Source: Cobetia sp. L2A1
GTDB taxonomy: Bacteria; Pseudomonadota; Gammaproteobacteria; Pseudomonadales; Halomonadaceae
Direction of reading: 5' to 3'
Assembly: GCF_009796845.1 (NCBI RefSeq)
Contig: NZ_CP047025.1
Span: 1,922,001-1,986,000 of the forward strand
Length of the DNA: 64,000 nt
Numbering within the stretch: position 1 is the stretch's first letter; every line of letters begins with the position of its first letter. Made by a program: the position numbers and the translations under genes. The notes beneath the pieces are model-generated. The model was given only the letters and a program-made list of their open reading frames with translations. It was not told the DNA's origin and did no database searches. Shown one piece after another: positions 34,284 through 43,305 of the stretch.

Positions 34284-35137
34284 GCGAATCAACAGGCTTT
34301 ACCATTCCCAAGATTGAACTGGGCGATTGGATAGAGGCAGGGCTGGATTACCTGACCAATAATTACTCCGGCATTACGCGTGGCATCTCGAAAATTACCG
34401 AAACCGGTATCGACCTGCTAAATGACTCCCTGATGTGGCTTCCTGAATGGGCGCTGATTGCGCTGGTCGCATTGCTGTGCTGGCGGTTATCGGGAATGCG
34501 CCTTGCCATCGGCGCGGTGCTTGGGCTAGCACTGATCTGGAATCTTGATCTATGGGATCCGATGATCGAGTCTTTGACGCTGGTCGTTATTGCCACGCTG
34601 GTGGCCGTCGTCATTGCCTTGCCGCTGGGAGTCCTTGCAGCGCTGTCGGATCGTTTTTACAAGATCATCATGCCGACGCTTGACTTCATGCAGACCATGC
34701 CGGCTTTCGTTTATCTGATTCCGGCAATTCCATTCTTCGGGATCGGGTCTGTCTCGGCCATCTTCGCAACGGTTATCTTTTCTATGCCACCGGCGATCCG
34801 CTTCACGACCTTGGGAATTCGACAGGTACCCAATGATCTGATCGAAGCGGCTGATGCCTTTGGGGCCACACGCAGTCAGAAGCTGTTCAAGCTGCAGCTT
34901 CCACTGTCACTGCCCACCGTGATGGCCGGTATCAACCAAACCATCATGCTGGCACTGTCAATGGTCGTGATTGCGGCAATGATTGGTGCTGATGGCTTGG
35001 GTAGCGAAGTGTGGAAAGCCATTCAAAGGCTGCGTCCGGGCGATGGCTTCGAGGCAGGTATTGCGGTCGTGATTCTGGCCATGCTGTTGGATCGCCTGAC
35101 TCAAACCCTGAGCAAGGGAAAGAAACGGCGTACCTGA
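34280..35137 (+). CDS. proW: Glycine betaine/proline ABC transporter permease ProW
   Basis: 285 residues, about seven membrane helices. It begins with a periplasm- or cytoplasm-facing amphipathic segment (PKIELGDWIEAGLDYLTNNY), then the helix WALIALVALLCWRL. The binding-protein-dependent permease loop is IEAADAFGATRSQKLFKLQLPLSLP with MAGINQTIMLALSMVVIAAMIGADGLGSEV, the part that docks to ProV. Imports betaine-type osmoprotectants. Coupled to proV by ATGA; the binding-protein gene follows after 370 bp. Confidence 0.92.
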   Translation: MSESTGFTIPKIELGDWIEAGLDYLTNNYSGITRGISKITETGIDLLNDSLMWLPEWALIALVALLCWRLSGMRLAIGAVLGLALIWNLDLWDPMIESLTLVVIATLVAVVIALPLGVLAALSDRFYKIIMPTLDFMQTMPAFVYLIPAIPFFGIGSVSAIFATVIFSMPPAIRFTTLGIRQVPNDLIEAADAFGATRSQKLFKLQLPLSLPTVMAGINQTIMLALSMVVIAAMIGADGLGSEVWKAIQRLRPGDGFEAGIAVVILAMLLDRLTQTLSKGKKRRT

Positions 35138-35186
35138 GTATCGCGCTCATCAAACGCTAGACGCTGTCATGTCACGATAGCGTCAT

Positions 35187-35224
35187 AACAAGTAACGGAT
35201 ACATCAAGGTATTCGTTACTTGTT
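35187..35224. repeat. Perfect 11-bp inverted repeat in the proW-proX gap
   Basis: AACAAGTAACG and CGTTACTTGTT flank 16 bases, 50 bp after the proW stop. No T-run, so either a processing/stability hairpin or an operator. Confidence 0.65.
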
Positions 35225-35391
35225 GATCGGAACTGTTTTCCGATGCGTAGGCCACCTTCAGATGGTCTAGCAATATCGTATTGGATAATCTTTTTAATAT
35301 TTTTGTATCACAGCAAATGAACGCACGGCGCCCTGTTACAGGAAGAGGGGGCCTCAGTGTATCCAATGCTGACGTGACATTTCTGCACTCA

Positions 35392-35416
35392 GCACCCTTG
35401 ATATTTATAAGGGTGC
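35392..35416. repeat. Perfect 8-bp inverted repeat upstream of proX
   Basis: GCACCCTT and AAGGGTGC flank the A/T-rich spacer GATATTTAT, about 92 bp before the proX start. Placement is suitable for a regulatory site of a separate proX promoter. Confidence 0.55.
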
Positions 35417-35507
35417 ATTACTGATCGATTCAGACACCTAACCCATCCGGGCAGATGTCATTACTCTTTCATCGGGTAATGAGAATAAGCAAACAAAGGG
35501 GAAAGTG

Positions 35508-36401
35508 ATGATTAAGCAGGAATTTACCTTCGCAAGCACAGCATCCATCACCGCCAAGGCATTGTTGTTGGGCGCGGCATTATCAGCAACAGGTGGTGCC
35601 TACGCAGCAGGCGATAAAGGCGATGTCACTCTGGCCTATGTCGAATGGTCTTCTGAAGTGGCCTCAACCAATGTGGTCAAGGCGGTATTGGAAGAGCAAG
35701 GCTATAACGTCGAACTCAAGTCGCTGTCTGCTGCTGCCATGTGGCAGGCTGTGGCCTTCGGCGATGCAGACGGCATGGTGGCTGCATGGTTGCCGACGAC
35801 TCATGAAGACTACATGAAGAAGGTCTCCGCCAAGATAGAAGATCTCGGCGTCAATCTGGATGGCACCAAGCTGGGGCTGGTGGTACCTACCTACAGCAAG
35901 CTGAACTCCATCGAAGACCTCAAGACTCAAGGCGATGATATTGATGACCGTATCATCGGTATCGAGCCGGGTGCAGGCCTGACGCGTCTGACGGAAAAAG
36001 TGGTTGAGGATTATGGCCTGGAAGACATTGATCTGAGGACGGGGAGTGGCGCGACCATGACCGCTGCGCTTGATAATGCTATCAAGGGCAAGCGCGATAT
36101 CGTGGTGACCGGTTGGACACCTCACTGGATGTTTGCGCGCTGGGATCTCAAGTATCTTGATGACCCGAAAAATGTGTATGGCGGCGCCGAGCAGATCCAC
36201 ACCATCGCGCGTCTGGGGCTCAAGGAAGACATGCCAGAGGTCTATAGCATTCTGGACAACTTCCACTGGACGCCGGAGCAGATGGGGCAGGTGATGCTCA
36301 AGAATCAAGAGAAAGACGCCGATCCGTATGAGACTGCCAAGGCATGGGTGGATAGCCATCCGGATATCGTCAAAGGCTGGTTGCCGGCGACTGCTCAATA
36401 A
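35508..36401 (+). CDS. proX: Glycine betaine-binding periplasmic protein (ProX/OpuAC type)
   Basis: 297 residues with a signal peptide (KALLLGAALSATGGAYA, cleavage before AGDKGD). The mature part matches the OpuAC family: VTLAYVEWSSEVASTNVVKAVLEEQGY, AMWQAVAFGDADGMVAAWLPTTH, IGIEPGAGLTRLTEKVVEDY and VVTGWTPHWMFARWDLKYLDDPK. The Trp residues in VEW, MW, AW and GWTPHWMF are candidates for the aromatic cage that binds the trimethylammonium head. ATG at 35508 is preferred over an adjacent GTG, with AAAGGGGAAAG upstream. It delivers betaine to ProVW. Confidence 0.92.
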   Translation: MIKQEFTFASTASITAKALLLGAALSATGGAYAAGDKGDVTLAYVEWSSEVASTNVVKAVLEEQGYNVELKSLSAAAMWQAVAFGDADGMVAAWLPTTHEDYMKKVSAKIEDLGVNLDGTKLGLVVPTYSKLNSIEDLKTQGDDIDDRIIGIEPGAGLTRLTEKVVEDYGLEDIDLRTGSGATMTAALDNAIKGKRDIVVTGWTPHWMFARWDLKYLDDPKNVYGGAEQIHTIARLGLKEDMPEVYSILDNFHWTPEQMGQVMLKNQEKDADPYETAKAWVDSHPDIVKGWLPATAQ

Positions 36402-36434
36402 TACCCGCGTGTACTAATACGCTGATGATAGTGA

Positions 36435-36470
36435 AACGCCCCCGCAGGCTTGCTTGCGGGGGCGTTCTTG
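36435..36470. terminator. Terminator after proX
   Basis: Perfect 12-bp stem AACGCCCCCGCA/TGCGGGGGCGTT with an 8-base loop, then TCTTGT. Confidence 0.88.
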
Positions 36471-36537
36471 TCGATGACGAGCTACATTCCCTGATAAGCA
36501 GGCATCAGAATGGACTGATGTGCAGTTGGAAGAGCGT

Positions 36538-36599
36538 AAAACCGACAGGTACTAAAACTGACAGGTACTAAAACTGACAGGTACTAAAATGGACAGGGG
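36538..36599. repeat. 16-bp tandem repeat, nearly four copies
   Basis: Units AAAACCGACAGGTACT, AAAACTGACAGGTACT (twice) and a partial AAAATGGACAGGGG. The last copies overlap the end of the rluA-type gene on the minus strand and supply its final residues and TAG stop. Confidence 0.9.
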
Positions 36600-37255
36600 C
36601 TACGAATTTCCATTCGCTCACCGCTAACGGGATGATCAAAGGCGATCATTTCGGCGTGTAACATCAGACGGTTGGCCATGAAGAAGGCTTCATCTGTCGC
36701 GTAGAGGTCACAGCCCAAAATGGGGTGGTCGATTTGCTGGCTGTGAATCCGCAGCTGGTGAGTGCGCCCTGATACCGGTGTAAATTCAACGCGTGTGCGC
36801 TGTGGACCTTCAAGACGCTCAATGACGCGAAAGTCACTGATGGCTGCCTTGCCCGTCTCGTGGCAGATTTTCTGCAGTGGGAAGTGATCGATATCCTTGG
36901 CGATAGGAAGCGATATACGTCCAGTATCTTCCGCCAGGTGACCGTGGAGTATCGCGATATAGGATTTTTCGATAGTGCGATCTTGAAACTGACGGGTCAG
37001 ATTCCCATTGGCCGGCTTGTTAAGTGCGACCAACATGATGCCGGAGGTGCCGAAGTCAAGGCGGTGCAGCAGCTTTGCCGTTGGGTATTCCTTTACTAGT
37101 CGATGGTGCAATGAATCCAGGTTGAGCGGGTGCTTGCCCGACAGACTCAAGAGCCCCGTTGGCTTGTCGATCAATAGAATGTCGTCATCGGCGTACAGTA
37201 CACGATAGTGGTCGTGACAGAGAGGAACGATGAACGGGTCGGTTTGTGGCTGCAT
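36584..37255 (-). CDS. rluA: RluA-family pseudouridine synthase
   Basis: 223 residues, the size of E. coli RluA, which modifies U746 of 23S rRNA and U32 of several tRNAs. Motif I is YADDDILLIDKPTGLLSLSGK; the catalytic Asp is in AKLLHRLDFGTSGIMLVAL; later GRISLPIAKD, RVEFTPVSGRTHQLRIHSQQIDHPILGCDLY. No S4 domain, as in RluA rather than RluC/D. The C terminus (EIRSPCPF) reads into the 16-bp tandem repeat, so the original end may have been changed by repeat expansion. Confidence 0.88.
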   Translation of the reverse strand: MQPQTDPFIVPLCHDHYRVLYADDDILLIDKPTGLLSLSGKHPLNLDSLHHRLVKEYPTAKLLHRLDFGTSGIMLVALNKPANGNLTRQFQDRTIEKSYIAILHGHLAEDTGRISLPIAKDIDHFPLQKICHETGKAAISDFRVIERLEGPQRTRVEFTPVSGRTHQLRIHSQQIDHPILGCDLYATDEAFFMANRLMLHAEMIAFDHPVSGERMEIRSPCPF

Positions 37256-37338
37256 GAGGACTCATCAGTGGCGGTGGGGTGGAGAATGCAATAAAGAAAC
37301 CAGCAAACTGGCGACGAGAATGGCGCGATACGGGGGTA

Positions 37339-37890
37339 TCAGTCTTCAGGTAGCGGGGAGGCCTGAAGGTCGATATCTTCCCAGAGATACTCGTACTCAT
37401 CGTCTTCATCATCCTCGGGCGCACGACCGATAAACACGCTCGCCGTAAAGGCACGCAGGAAGACCACCTCGCTTCCATCGAGCGCTGCCAGGTGCTCGTC
37501 GCGCTTGAGTTTTTTGATCTTGCGCTTGCGAGCCGCTTGGTCATTGCGCGCCTCCCGTGTTTCAGCACGCCACTGGACTGCCAGATCACCGGGCGCTGTC
37601 GACTGTATCAGAAGCGCTTCAGGACAATGGGTCGGAATATCCGGAGTACCTTCATCGCGAACCTGGTATTCCCAGCGCGCCGGATCGCCATTGCGAGGTG
37701 CTTGCATCAGATGTTGGCGAATGAAGGTATAACCGTGCGGATGCTCCAATACGGTGTACAGCACATTACCGACCACTGCGTGGTCTATCAGCGAGATGCC
37801 GTGGCTGTCTGAAGGTATATAGCCAGCCAGCAGGCGATCAACGAGTACCTGGCGCGCTACCTTGGGTGTTGCACTGTCGTCCCATGCCAT
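37339..37890 (-). CDS. Conserved hypothetical acidic-tailed protein
   Basis: 183 residues, soluble, not recognised. It starts MAWDDSATPKVARQVLVDRLLAGYIPSD, contains an N-terminal half rich in hydrophobic and His residues, then a charged helix (WRAETREARNDQAARKRKIKKLKRDE) followed by VVFLRAFTASVFIGRAPEDDEDDEYEYLWEDIDL. The basic helix before an acidic end suggests nucleic-acid or protein binding, but this is a guess. Placed between rluA and pdxH genes on the same strand. AAGGAGC precedes the start. Confidence 0.7.
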   Translation of the reverse strand: MAWDDSATPKVARQVLVDRLLAGYIPSDSHGISLIDHAVVGNVLYTVLEHPHGYTFIRQHLMQAPRNGDPARWEYQVRDEGTPDIPTHCPEALLIQSTAPGDLAVQWRAETREARNDQAARKRKIKKLKRDEHLAALDGSEVVFLRAFTASVFIGRAPEDDEDDEYEYLWEDIDLQASPLPED

Positions 37891-37995
37891 CAGGGCTCCT
37901 TGTACTTCGCGAGGTGAGAAACGAAAAACGGGGCGCTATTGTCGTATCAGGCGCGAGCAAGGGCAAGCAGACGACCGATGACTGGGGCCACAACG

Positions 37996-38025
37996 CAACA
38001 GGCCCCGCGTATGCGAGGCCTGTTG
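37996..38025 (-). terminator. Hairpin after pdxH
   Basis: Perfect 9-bp arms CAACAGGCC/GGCCTGTTG plus an inner CGC/GCG stem, just past the pdxH stop. No U-tract on the minus strand, so terminator strength is uncertain. Confidence 0.55.
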
Positions 38026-38029
38026 ATCA

Positions 38030-38680
38030 TCAAGGTGCCAGTAGTAGCTTGTGCCAGTCGTCCACCTCTGCATCCGGGCGCTGATAACGTACCCGATCGT
38101 GCAGGCGTGATGGTTGGCCTTGCCAGAATTCGATCATCTCTGGTACGACTCGATAGCCGCCCCAGTGCTCCGGACGCGGAATTTCGCTATTGGCATATAC
38201 TTGCTCAAATCGTCCCTGGCGTTCCCCCAGCCAGTCGCGATCCGGAATCTCGACACTCTGCTGTGAGACCCAGGCGCCCAACTGGCTTTCCTTGGGGCGA
38301 GAAGCGAAGTATTGGTCTGAAAGCGATTCCTCAACTTTCTCGACGCTCCCCTCGATACGCACCTGACGCTGCAGGGCCGGCCACCAGAAAGTGAGTGCCG
38401 CCTGTGGCACATTGGCCAGTTCGCTACCCTTGTGGCTCTGATAGTTGGTATAGAAGATGAACCCCTTTGTATCGTATCCCTTGAGTAACACGATACGTGC
38501 ATGTGGCTTGCCCTGACTGTCGACAGTTGCCAGTGTCATGGCATTGGCATCGTTATCATCTGCCGATAGCGCACTGGTCAACCATTCCTGGAATAGATCA
38601 AAGGGGATCTCGGGGGTGTTGGCAAGATTCAGGCCATCACCGGAATAGGTTCTGCGCACGTCGGCAATATCGCGATTCAT
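38030..38680 (-). CDS. pdxH: Pyridoxamine/pyridoxine 5'-phosphate oxidase PdxH
   Basis: 216 residues, the family size. FMN enzyme that makes pyridoxal 5'-phosphate. Seen: the N-terminal MNRDIADVRRTYSGDGL, NAMTLATVDSQGKPHARIVLLKGYDTKGFIFYTNYQSHKG, LTFWWPALQRQVRIEGSVEKV, SDQYFASRPKESQLGAWVSQQS and the C-terminal PEHWGGYRVVPEMIEFWQGQPSRLHDRVRY. Start at 38680 has AAGGGAG upstream; an ATG at 38707 lacks one. Stands alone on the minus strand. Confidence 0.95.
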   Translation of the reverse strand: MNRDIADVRRTYSGDGLNLANTPEIPFDLFQEWLTSALSADDNDANAMTLATVDSQGKPHARIVLLKGYDTKGFIFYTNYQSHKGSELANVPQAALTFWWPALQRQVRIEGSVEKVEESLSDQYFASRPKESQLGAWVSQQSVEIPDRDWLGERQGRFEQVYANSEIPRPEHWGGYRVVPEMIEFWQGQPSRLHDRVRYQRPDAEVDDWHKLLLAP

Positions 38681-38809
38681 CGCGGGCTCCCTTAATGAGT
38701 TGCTCATGTAATATCACAGACTGTGTACCGTCCTGCTCAAGATCGCAAGCCACAGACAAGACGAGATCACGTGTCAAGCCTCTATGCACAGCAGATGTAA
38801 AGTAAAGAT

Positions 38810-39196
38810 TTATCCGATAAGCGTCGACGTACCGATCTGAATCCACACCATGTACATGCCAGTGCCTACGGCAATCGAAAGCAAGGCGTTTCGTCGCCAA
38901 AGTTGCAGGCCTGCCACGCAGACGGCTGACAACAACATGCCTGCACCCTCGGCACTTGTCAGCCAGTCTTGCCACGCTGTTGGTAGACTTGCTGAGGCAT
39001 TGAACGTGGGCAATGTCATCGCTGATAGAGAGACGATGATCAGCACTGTCATCACGATGGCAGGCAGGTAGCGGCCCATGTGCAGTATCAGCGGGTGTGC
39101 CGAATGACGAGACAGAAATAGAAAGGGCATTACCCGTGTGGCGAAGGTCGCCAGTGCCGCGACGATGATCAGTATCAGGGCATGCGTCGTGCTCAT
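38810..39196 (-). CDS. azlD: AzlD-type branched-chain amino acid transport protein
   Basis: 128 residues, four hydrophobic helices: ALILIIVAALATFATRVMPFLFL, LPAIVMTVLIIVSLSAM, a short third near GMLLSAVCVAGLQLW and LLSIAVGTGMYMVWIQIG. The small AzlD subunit works with AzlC in exporting branched-chain or related amino acids. Start at 39196 overlaps the azlC stop as ATGA; a longer frame upstream lies within azlC. Confidence 0.9.
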   Translation of the reverse strand: MSTTHALILIIVAALATFATRVMPFLFLSRHSAHPLILHMGRYLPAIVMTVLIIVSLSAMTLPTFNASASLPTAWQDWLTSAEGAGMLLSAVCVAGLQLWRRNALLSIAVGTGMYMVWIQIGTSTLIG

Positions 39197-40041
39197 GAGC
39201 GCGGGCTCCGCGTGGTATGTGTTGAAGCCTTCGCCGTACGGCGCTTCAGGATGGCGTAATGTCCAAGCAATACCATGCAGGCGCTGGCGATACTTCCTAA
39301 CAGCAACTGATCTTTGGGCAGTATCCACAATCCGACGCAGGTAACGCAGAGACCAAGCACAAAAGGCCAGCGTTCGCGTAGGGCATACCATTGCTCGATT
39401 CCCAGTACGACGAATAATGCAGTGAGTGCGAACTCGATACCACTGCTGTCAAAGTTGAGCTGTGCGGCGGCTAATCCCATCAAGGTGCCGAGCACCCACC
39501 ACAGCTGATCAAGTGCGGTAATTCGCAGCATCAGTCGTTGATCTTCGCGGCGTGCGTGGGCGTTATCGCGATCGCCACTTCGTGGCAGGCTGGCCAGTAG
39601 TGAGTAGGTTTCATCAGTCAGCCCGAATATCAGATAGGCCTTGGCAATGCCTGCATCCCGAAAGCGTTCCAGCAGCGATAGTCCATAAAAAAGATGACGT
39701 GAATTGAGCAGGAGAGTGGCGACAGCAAGTTCAGTGACGCCTGCTCCTGCACCCAGCAGTGCCACTGCGAGGAACTGGCCTGCTCCTGCGAGTATTACCA
39801 GTGACATCAATAGTCCAAGCCATGGACTGAGGGGGAGCTGGCTAAAGAGGACACCAAAGGCCGCTCCCAGAGGGAGATAGCCAAACATGACGGGCAGCGT
39901 CTGACGTAATGCTTGACGCCACAGCTCACGGCTATCACGAGGTGTCGCTATCATGCAGAGGCGAGTGGTCGAGATATCAGCAGATGACTCATTGGATGCA
40001 AGGGGCGAGGTTGTAGTCGGCATCAGTCGCTTCAGGCTCAT
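39193..40041 (-). CDS. azlC: AzlC-type branched-chain amino acid permease
   Basis: 282 residues. After a 40-residue polar start the AzlC domain reads LRQTLPVMFGYLPLGAAFGVLF, LMSLVILAGAGQFLAVALLGAGA, VATLLLNSRHLFYGLSLLERF and YLIFGLTDETYSLL, the conserved membrane core; the last helices are LTALFVVLGIEQWYALRERWPFVLGLCVTCVGLWIL. The polar N terminus may be overlong: Met30 (MIATPRDSRELW) is an alternative start. Exporter role with AzlD is the family assignment. Confidence 0.9.
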   Translation of the reverse strand: MSLKRLMPTTTSPLASNESSADISTTRLCMIATPRDSRELWRQALRQTLPVMFGYLPLGAAFGVLFSQLPLSPWLGLLMSLVILAGAGQFLAVALLGAGAGVTELAVATLLLNSRHLFYGLSLLERFRDAGIAKAYLIFGLTDETYSLLASLPRSGDRDNAHARREDQRLMLRITALDQLWWVLGTLMGLAAAQLNFDSSGIEFALTALFVVLGIEQWYALRERWPFVLGLCVTCVGLWILPKDQLLLGSIASACMVLLGHYAILKRRTAKASTHTTRSPRS

Positions 40042-40296
40042 TGGGTACTGGGCAGCGCTGCTGGAAAACGCTGGTGTAGATCAATGCCAGCATATAATGC
40101 GACAGCGCGATAAGCGATGCGGCCAAGGTGGCAGTAGGTAGTGGTTTCCACTAGGGAATAATTATAATCTCGCTTTGTGATGGGGTGTCGTGGTTATTTC
40201 ATGAAGCAATCCGCTTGTGTTGCGATCAGTGTCAATACCCTGACCCTCATCAGGACAGGAATGATATGTAGATACGTCTGTCACGGAGATATCGCT

Positions 40297-41013
40297 ATGC
40301 CAGTTGACGATGGAAACCTTAACACCACACGTCTCGTGCCGGTCTGGGACTGGGCGATACGCCTCTTTCATCTTGCGCTTGTCCTGGCGATTGGCGGACT
40401 GTGGTACACCGCAGAATTCGGCATGGGGTTCGATTTCCCGATGGAATGGCATGCTCGCCTGGGGTATTGCGTGCTCGGGTTGGTCAGTTTTCGGTTGATC
40501 TGGGGTCTTGTGGGAGCAGGTCACGCGCGCTTTGCCAATTTTCTGGTATCGCCGGCAAGGACATGGCGATACGGCCGTGCATTCCTGGCCAGACGTTCAC
40601 CTTCTTATGCCGGGCATAACCCCTTGGGCGGCTGGATGGTGATGGCGTTATTGCTGACCTTGCTGGTGCAAGGCGTCAGCGGACTATTTTCCACAGACGA
40701 TATCTTGTTTGACGGACCGTTACGGGAATGGGGCTCACCTGCACTCGTTGCCGTGCTGAACTGGCTTCATCACAACAATATCACCGTGCTGTGGGTATTG
40801 ATCGCTCTGCATTTACTGGCGGTGATGTGGCATGCCTTTCAGGGTGAGAATTTGATTGCAGCGATGTTGACCGGCAAGAAATCCTTCAGCTCAGTGCAAG
40901 AGGTGCATGACATCGAGAGGGGGTATCAGCGATGTGCGCCAATAGTGCCATGCTTACTGGCAGTGTTCGTAATAGGGATTGTGGGTAGTGCTATCTGGCT
41001 GACGATTCGCTGA
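40297..41013 (+). CDS. Cytochrome b561-type membrane protein
   Basis: 238 residues, start set by CACGGAGAT. Family of Ni-hydrogenase-type cytochrome b/b561: RLVPVWDWAIRLFHLALVLAIGGLWYTAE gives the first helix with His, MEWHARLGYCVLGLVSFRLIWGLVG the second, then GGWMVMALLLTLLVQGVSGLF and NNITVLWVLIALHLLAVMWHAFQGENLIAAMLTGKK with further His residues; four haem-ligand-like histidines in all. It can carry electrons between quinone and a c-type cytochrome. Convergent with the cytochrome c' gene, a common pairing. Confidence 0.85.
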   Translation: MPVDDGNLNTTRLVPVWDWAIRLFHLALVLAIGGLWYTAEFGMGFDFPMEWHARLGYCVLGLVSFRLIWGLVGAGHARFANFLVSPARTWRYGRAFLARRSPSYAGHNPLGGWMVMALLLTLLVQGVSGLFSTDDILFDGPLREWGSPALVAVLNWLHHNNITVLWVLIALHLLAVMWHAFQGENLIAAMLTGKKSFSSVQEVHDIERGYQRCAPIVPCLLAVFVIGIVGSAIWLTIR

Positions 41014-41023
41014 GTGATACTGA

Positions 41024-41061
41024 ATAGCCATCAGTCGCTGTTCAAAATCACTGATGGCTAT
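41024..41061. repeat. Perfect 12-bp inverted repeat between cytochrome genes
   Basis: ATAGCCATCAGT and ACTGATGGCTAT flank a 14-base loop. No clear T-run; may end both convergent transcripts. Confidence 0.6.
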
Positions 41062-41129
41062 GTAGCATGCCGAGCGCAAAAGTCATGTCGCTGAAGGGGC
41101 TAGCGAGAGAGGATTAGAAGACAGAGTCA

Positions 41130-41603
41130 TCAGTCTGCGCGATACTCCTGGTGACAACTTTTGCAGGTCTTGGCGGTGGCGGCAAATTGTACACGGATCT
41201 TTGCGAAATCTTGTGTGGCCGCGACCTCTGATAATGTCTGGCTCTGATCCATCAATGCCTGGGCGTGTTTTTCAAATCCCGTCTTGTCAGTGTCAATCTT
41301 GCTCAGCGCATCGGTATCCCCGTCGTATGACCCTGCAATGAAGCCTTCCCAAGGTAGTTGTGCGAGCAGCGCCAAGCGTTCGGCTCTGGTCTGGAATTCA
41401 TCCGCGTCATAGTCCTGCTTGCCTTTGACCATTGCGCCCATCGGGCTGAATTGCCATGCAAGAGTATGAAATACTGATTGACGGTATTGGATGGCATCTT
41501 CCGTGCTGTCAGCACTAACGGTTGTTGAGAGCAACAGCCCCGCCAATAGCGATGCCGAGGTAAGAGAGAGGAAAGAAAAACGACGCGTCATCAGGTCAGT
41601 CAT
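41130..41603 (-). CDS. Cytochrome c' (class II c-type cytochrome)
   Basis: 157 residues. Signal peptide FLSLTSASLLAGLLLSTTVSA, then a four-helix bundle beginning STEDAIQYRQSVFHTLAWQFSPMGAMVKGK, and the C-terminal haem site CKSCH (from about residue 147), the hallmark of cytochrome c'. Periplasmic; binds NO or serves as electron carrier. An alternative start at Met5 is equally possible. It faces the cytochrome b561 gene, which suggests an electron-transfer pair. Confidence 0.9.
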   Translation of the reverse strand: MTDLMTRRFSFLSLTSASLLAGLLLSTTVSADSTEDAIQYRQSVFHTLAWQFSPMGAMVKGKQDYDADEFQTRAERLALLAQLPWEGFIAGSYDGDTDALSKIDTDKTGFEKHAQALMDQSQTLSEVAATQDFAKIRVQFAATAKTCKSCHQEYRAD

Positions 41604-41778
41604 GTCGGTATTCTCTTTTATAAGTGATTATTATTTATTCATGCACGTCAAGTCATGCGTCTTTATCTCATATGTCGTTATTGTATGCACGTCATGCCCA
41701 TCTCCTCTACCAGTCGATTCAATACTGGACTGATAGAGGGGATGGGCGGCACATCAGGAGGGTATCTGCAATTCCGCC

Positions 41779-42186
41779 TCAGGCCTGACGATGTTGCCTT
41801 TGGTTCCGTGAGCGAAAACGCGCATACGCCATGCTGGAGAAGAAAAGTCCTGTTGCAGTGACGGCTTCAAGTACACCAACAACGGCATGTCCCGCAAGGC
41901 TTGCCAGCATGACGCCTTGCATGATATAGAGCAGGCTGACGAACGCTAGCCAAACGTGGCCTCGTGCACGACGTGTCCAAACGGCGGGAAGGAACAGTAC
42001 GATAGGTAGCAAACGAATCAATAGCGGCAAGAAGGCATTGTTATCGCTTTGCGCCATCAACTGGATCCCGCCGAGCAGCAGAATGAGGGCCAGACCCACA
42101 AAGCTGACAATCACCCCGCGACGGCTTTGTGCTTCCAGTACATCCAGTCCCTTTTCGCGTTCTACTCGTTCAAGCCAGGCGCGCAT
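41779..42186 (-). CDS. DUF2069 membrane protein
   Basis: 135 residues. Basic cytoplasmic start (RAWLERVEREKGLDVLEAQSRRG), then four hydrophobic helices: VIVSFVGLALILLLGGIQL, LLIRLLPIVLFLPAVW, WLAFVSLLYIMQGVMLASL and VGVLEAVTATGLFFSSMAYARF. DUF2069 proteins are usually encoded next to wrbA, as here (one base after its stop). Function unknown. Confidence 0.85.
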   Translation of the reverse strand: MRAWLERVEREKGLDVLEAQSRRGVIVSFVGLALILLLGGIQLMAQSDNNAFLPLLIRLLPIVLFLPAVWTRRARGHVWLAFVSLLYIMQGVMLASLAGHAVVGVLEAVTATGLFFSSMAYARFRSRNQRQHRQA

Positions 42187-42819
<633 letters not shown>

Positions 42820-42835
42820 TCAGGTGGAGAGACGT

Positions 42836-43195
42836 TTAGGCGTCGTCGAGTAAGGCGAGTACATCTTCTGGTGGACGGCCAATGATGGCTCCTCGACCAT
42901 CGTCCAGAATGGGTCGTTGCATCAATTTTGGCGTTGCAACAATTGCATCGAGTCGTTGCGCATCACTGGGGGACTTGAGTCCCAAGGCTTTCCACTCAGC
43001 TTCATTCTCACGTGTCAATGCCGAGGCACCGCCCACCAGACGTAGCGATAGCGCTTCAAGCGCGTGTCGATCGAGCGGTGTGTCCAGATAGCGTACGACC
43101 TCAATGCCTTCGCTGCCCAGTCGTGATTGCAAAAGAGTCAGTGTTTCCCGTGACTTGGAGCATCGCGGGTTGTGATAGAGTTTCAATGTTGACAT
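42836..43195 (-). CDS. arsC: ArsC-family (YfgD-like) arsenate reductase
   Basis: 119 residues, start by CGGAGA. Thioredoxin-like ArsC fold: LYHNPRCSKSRETLTLL holds the redox Cys, then VRYLDTPLDRHALEALSLRL, TRENEAEWKALGLKSPSDAQRLDAIVATPKLMQRPILDDGRGAIIGRPPE with the conserved Arg residues. Plain glutaredoxin-type ArsC or the YfgD subgroup; arsenate activity untested. No arsB/arsR nearby, which favours a general redox role. Confidence 0.88.
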   Translation of the reverse strand: MSTLKLYHNPRCSKSRETLTLLQSRLGSEGIEVVRYLDTPLDRHALEALSLRLVGGASALTRENEAEWKALGLKSPSDAQRLDAIVATPKLMQRPILDDGRGAIIGRPPEDVLALLDDA

Positions 43196-43305
43196 GACTG
43201 TCTCCGTTTCTGCGCAAGCGAATGGCAATACGCAAGCGCTGATGGCCAAGGCCTGCGGTGGCTTATGAATTCAATCAGGCACGTATTGTAGAGGGGCGCA
43301 CAAGA

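Noticed and set aside
35664-36398. Minus-strand frame of 244 codons opposite proX
   Set aside because: Complete overlap with a clear binding-protein gene; no motif of its own.
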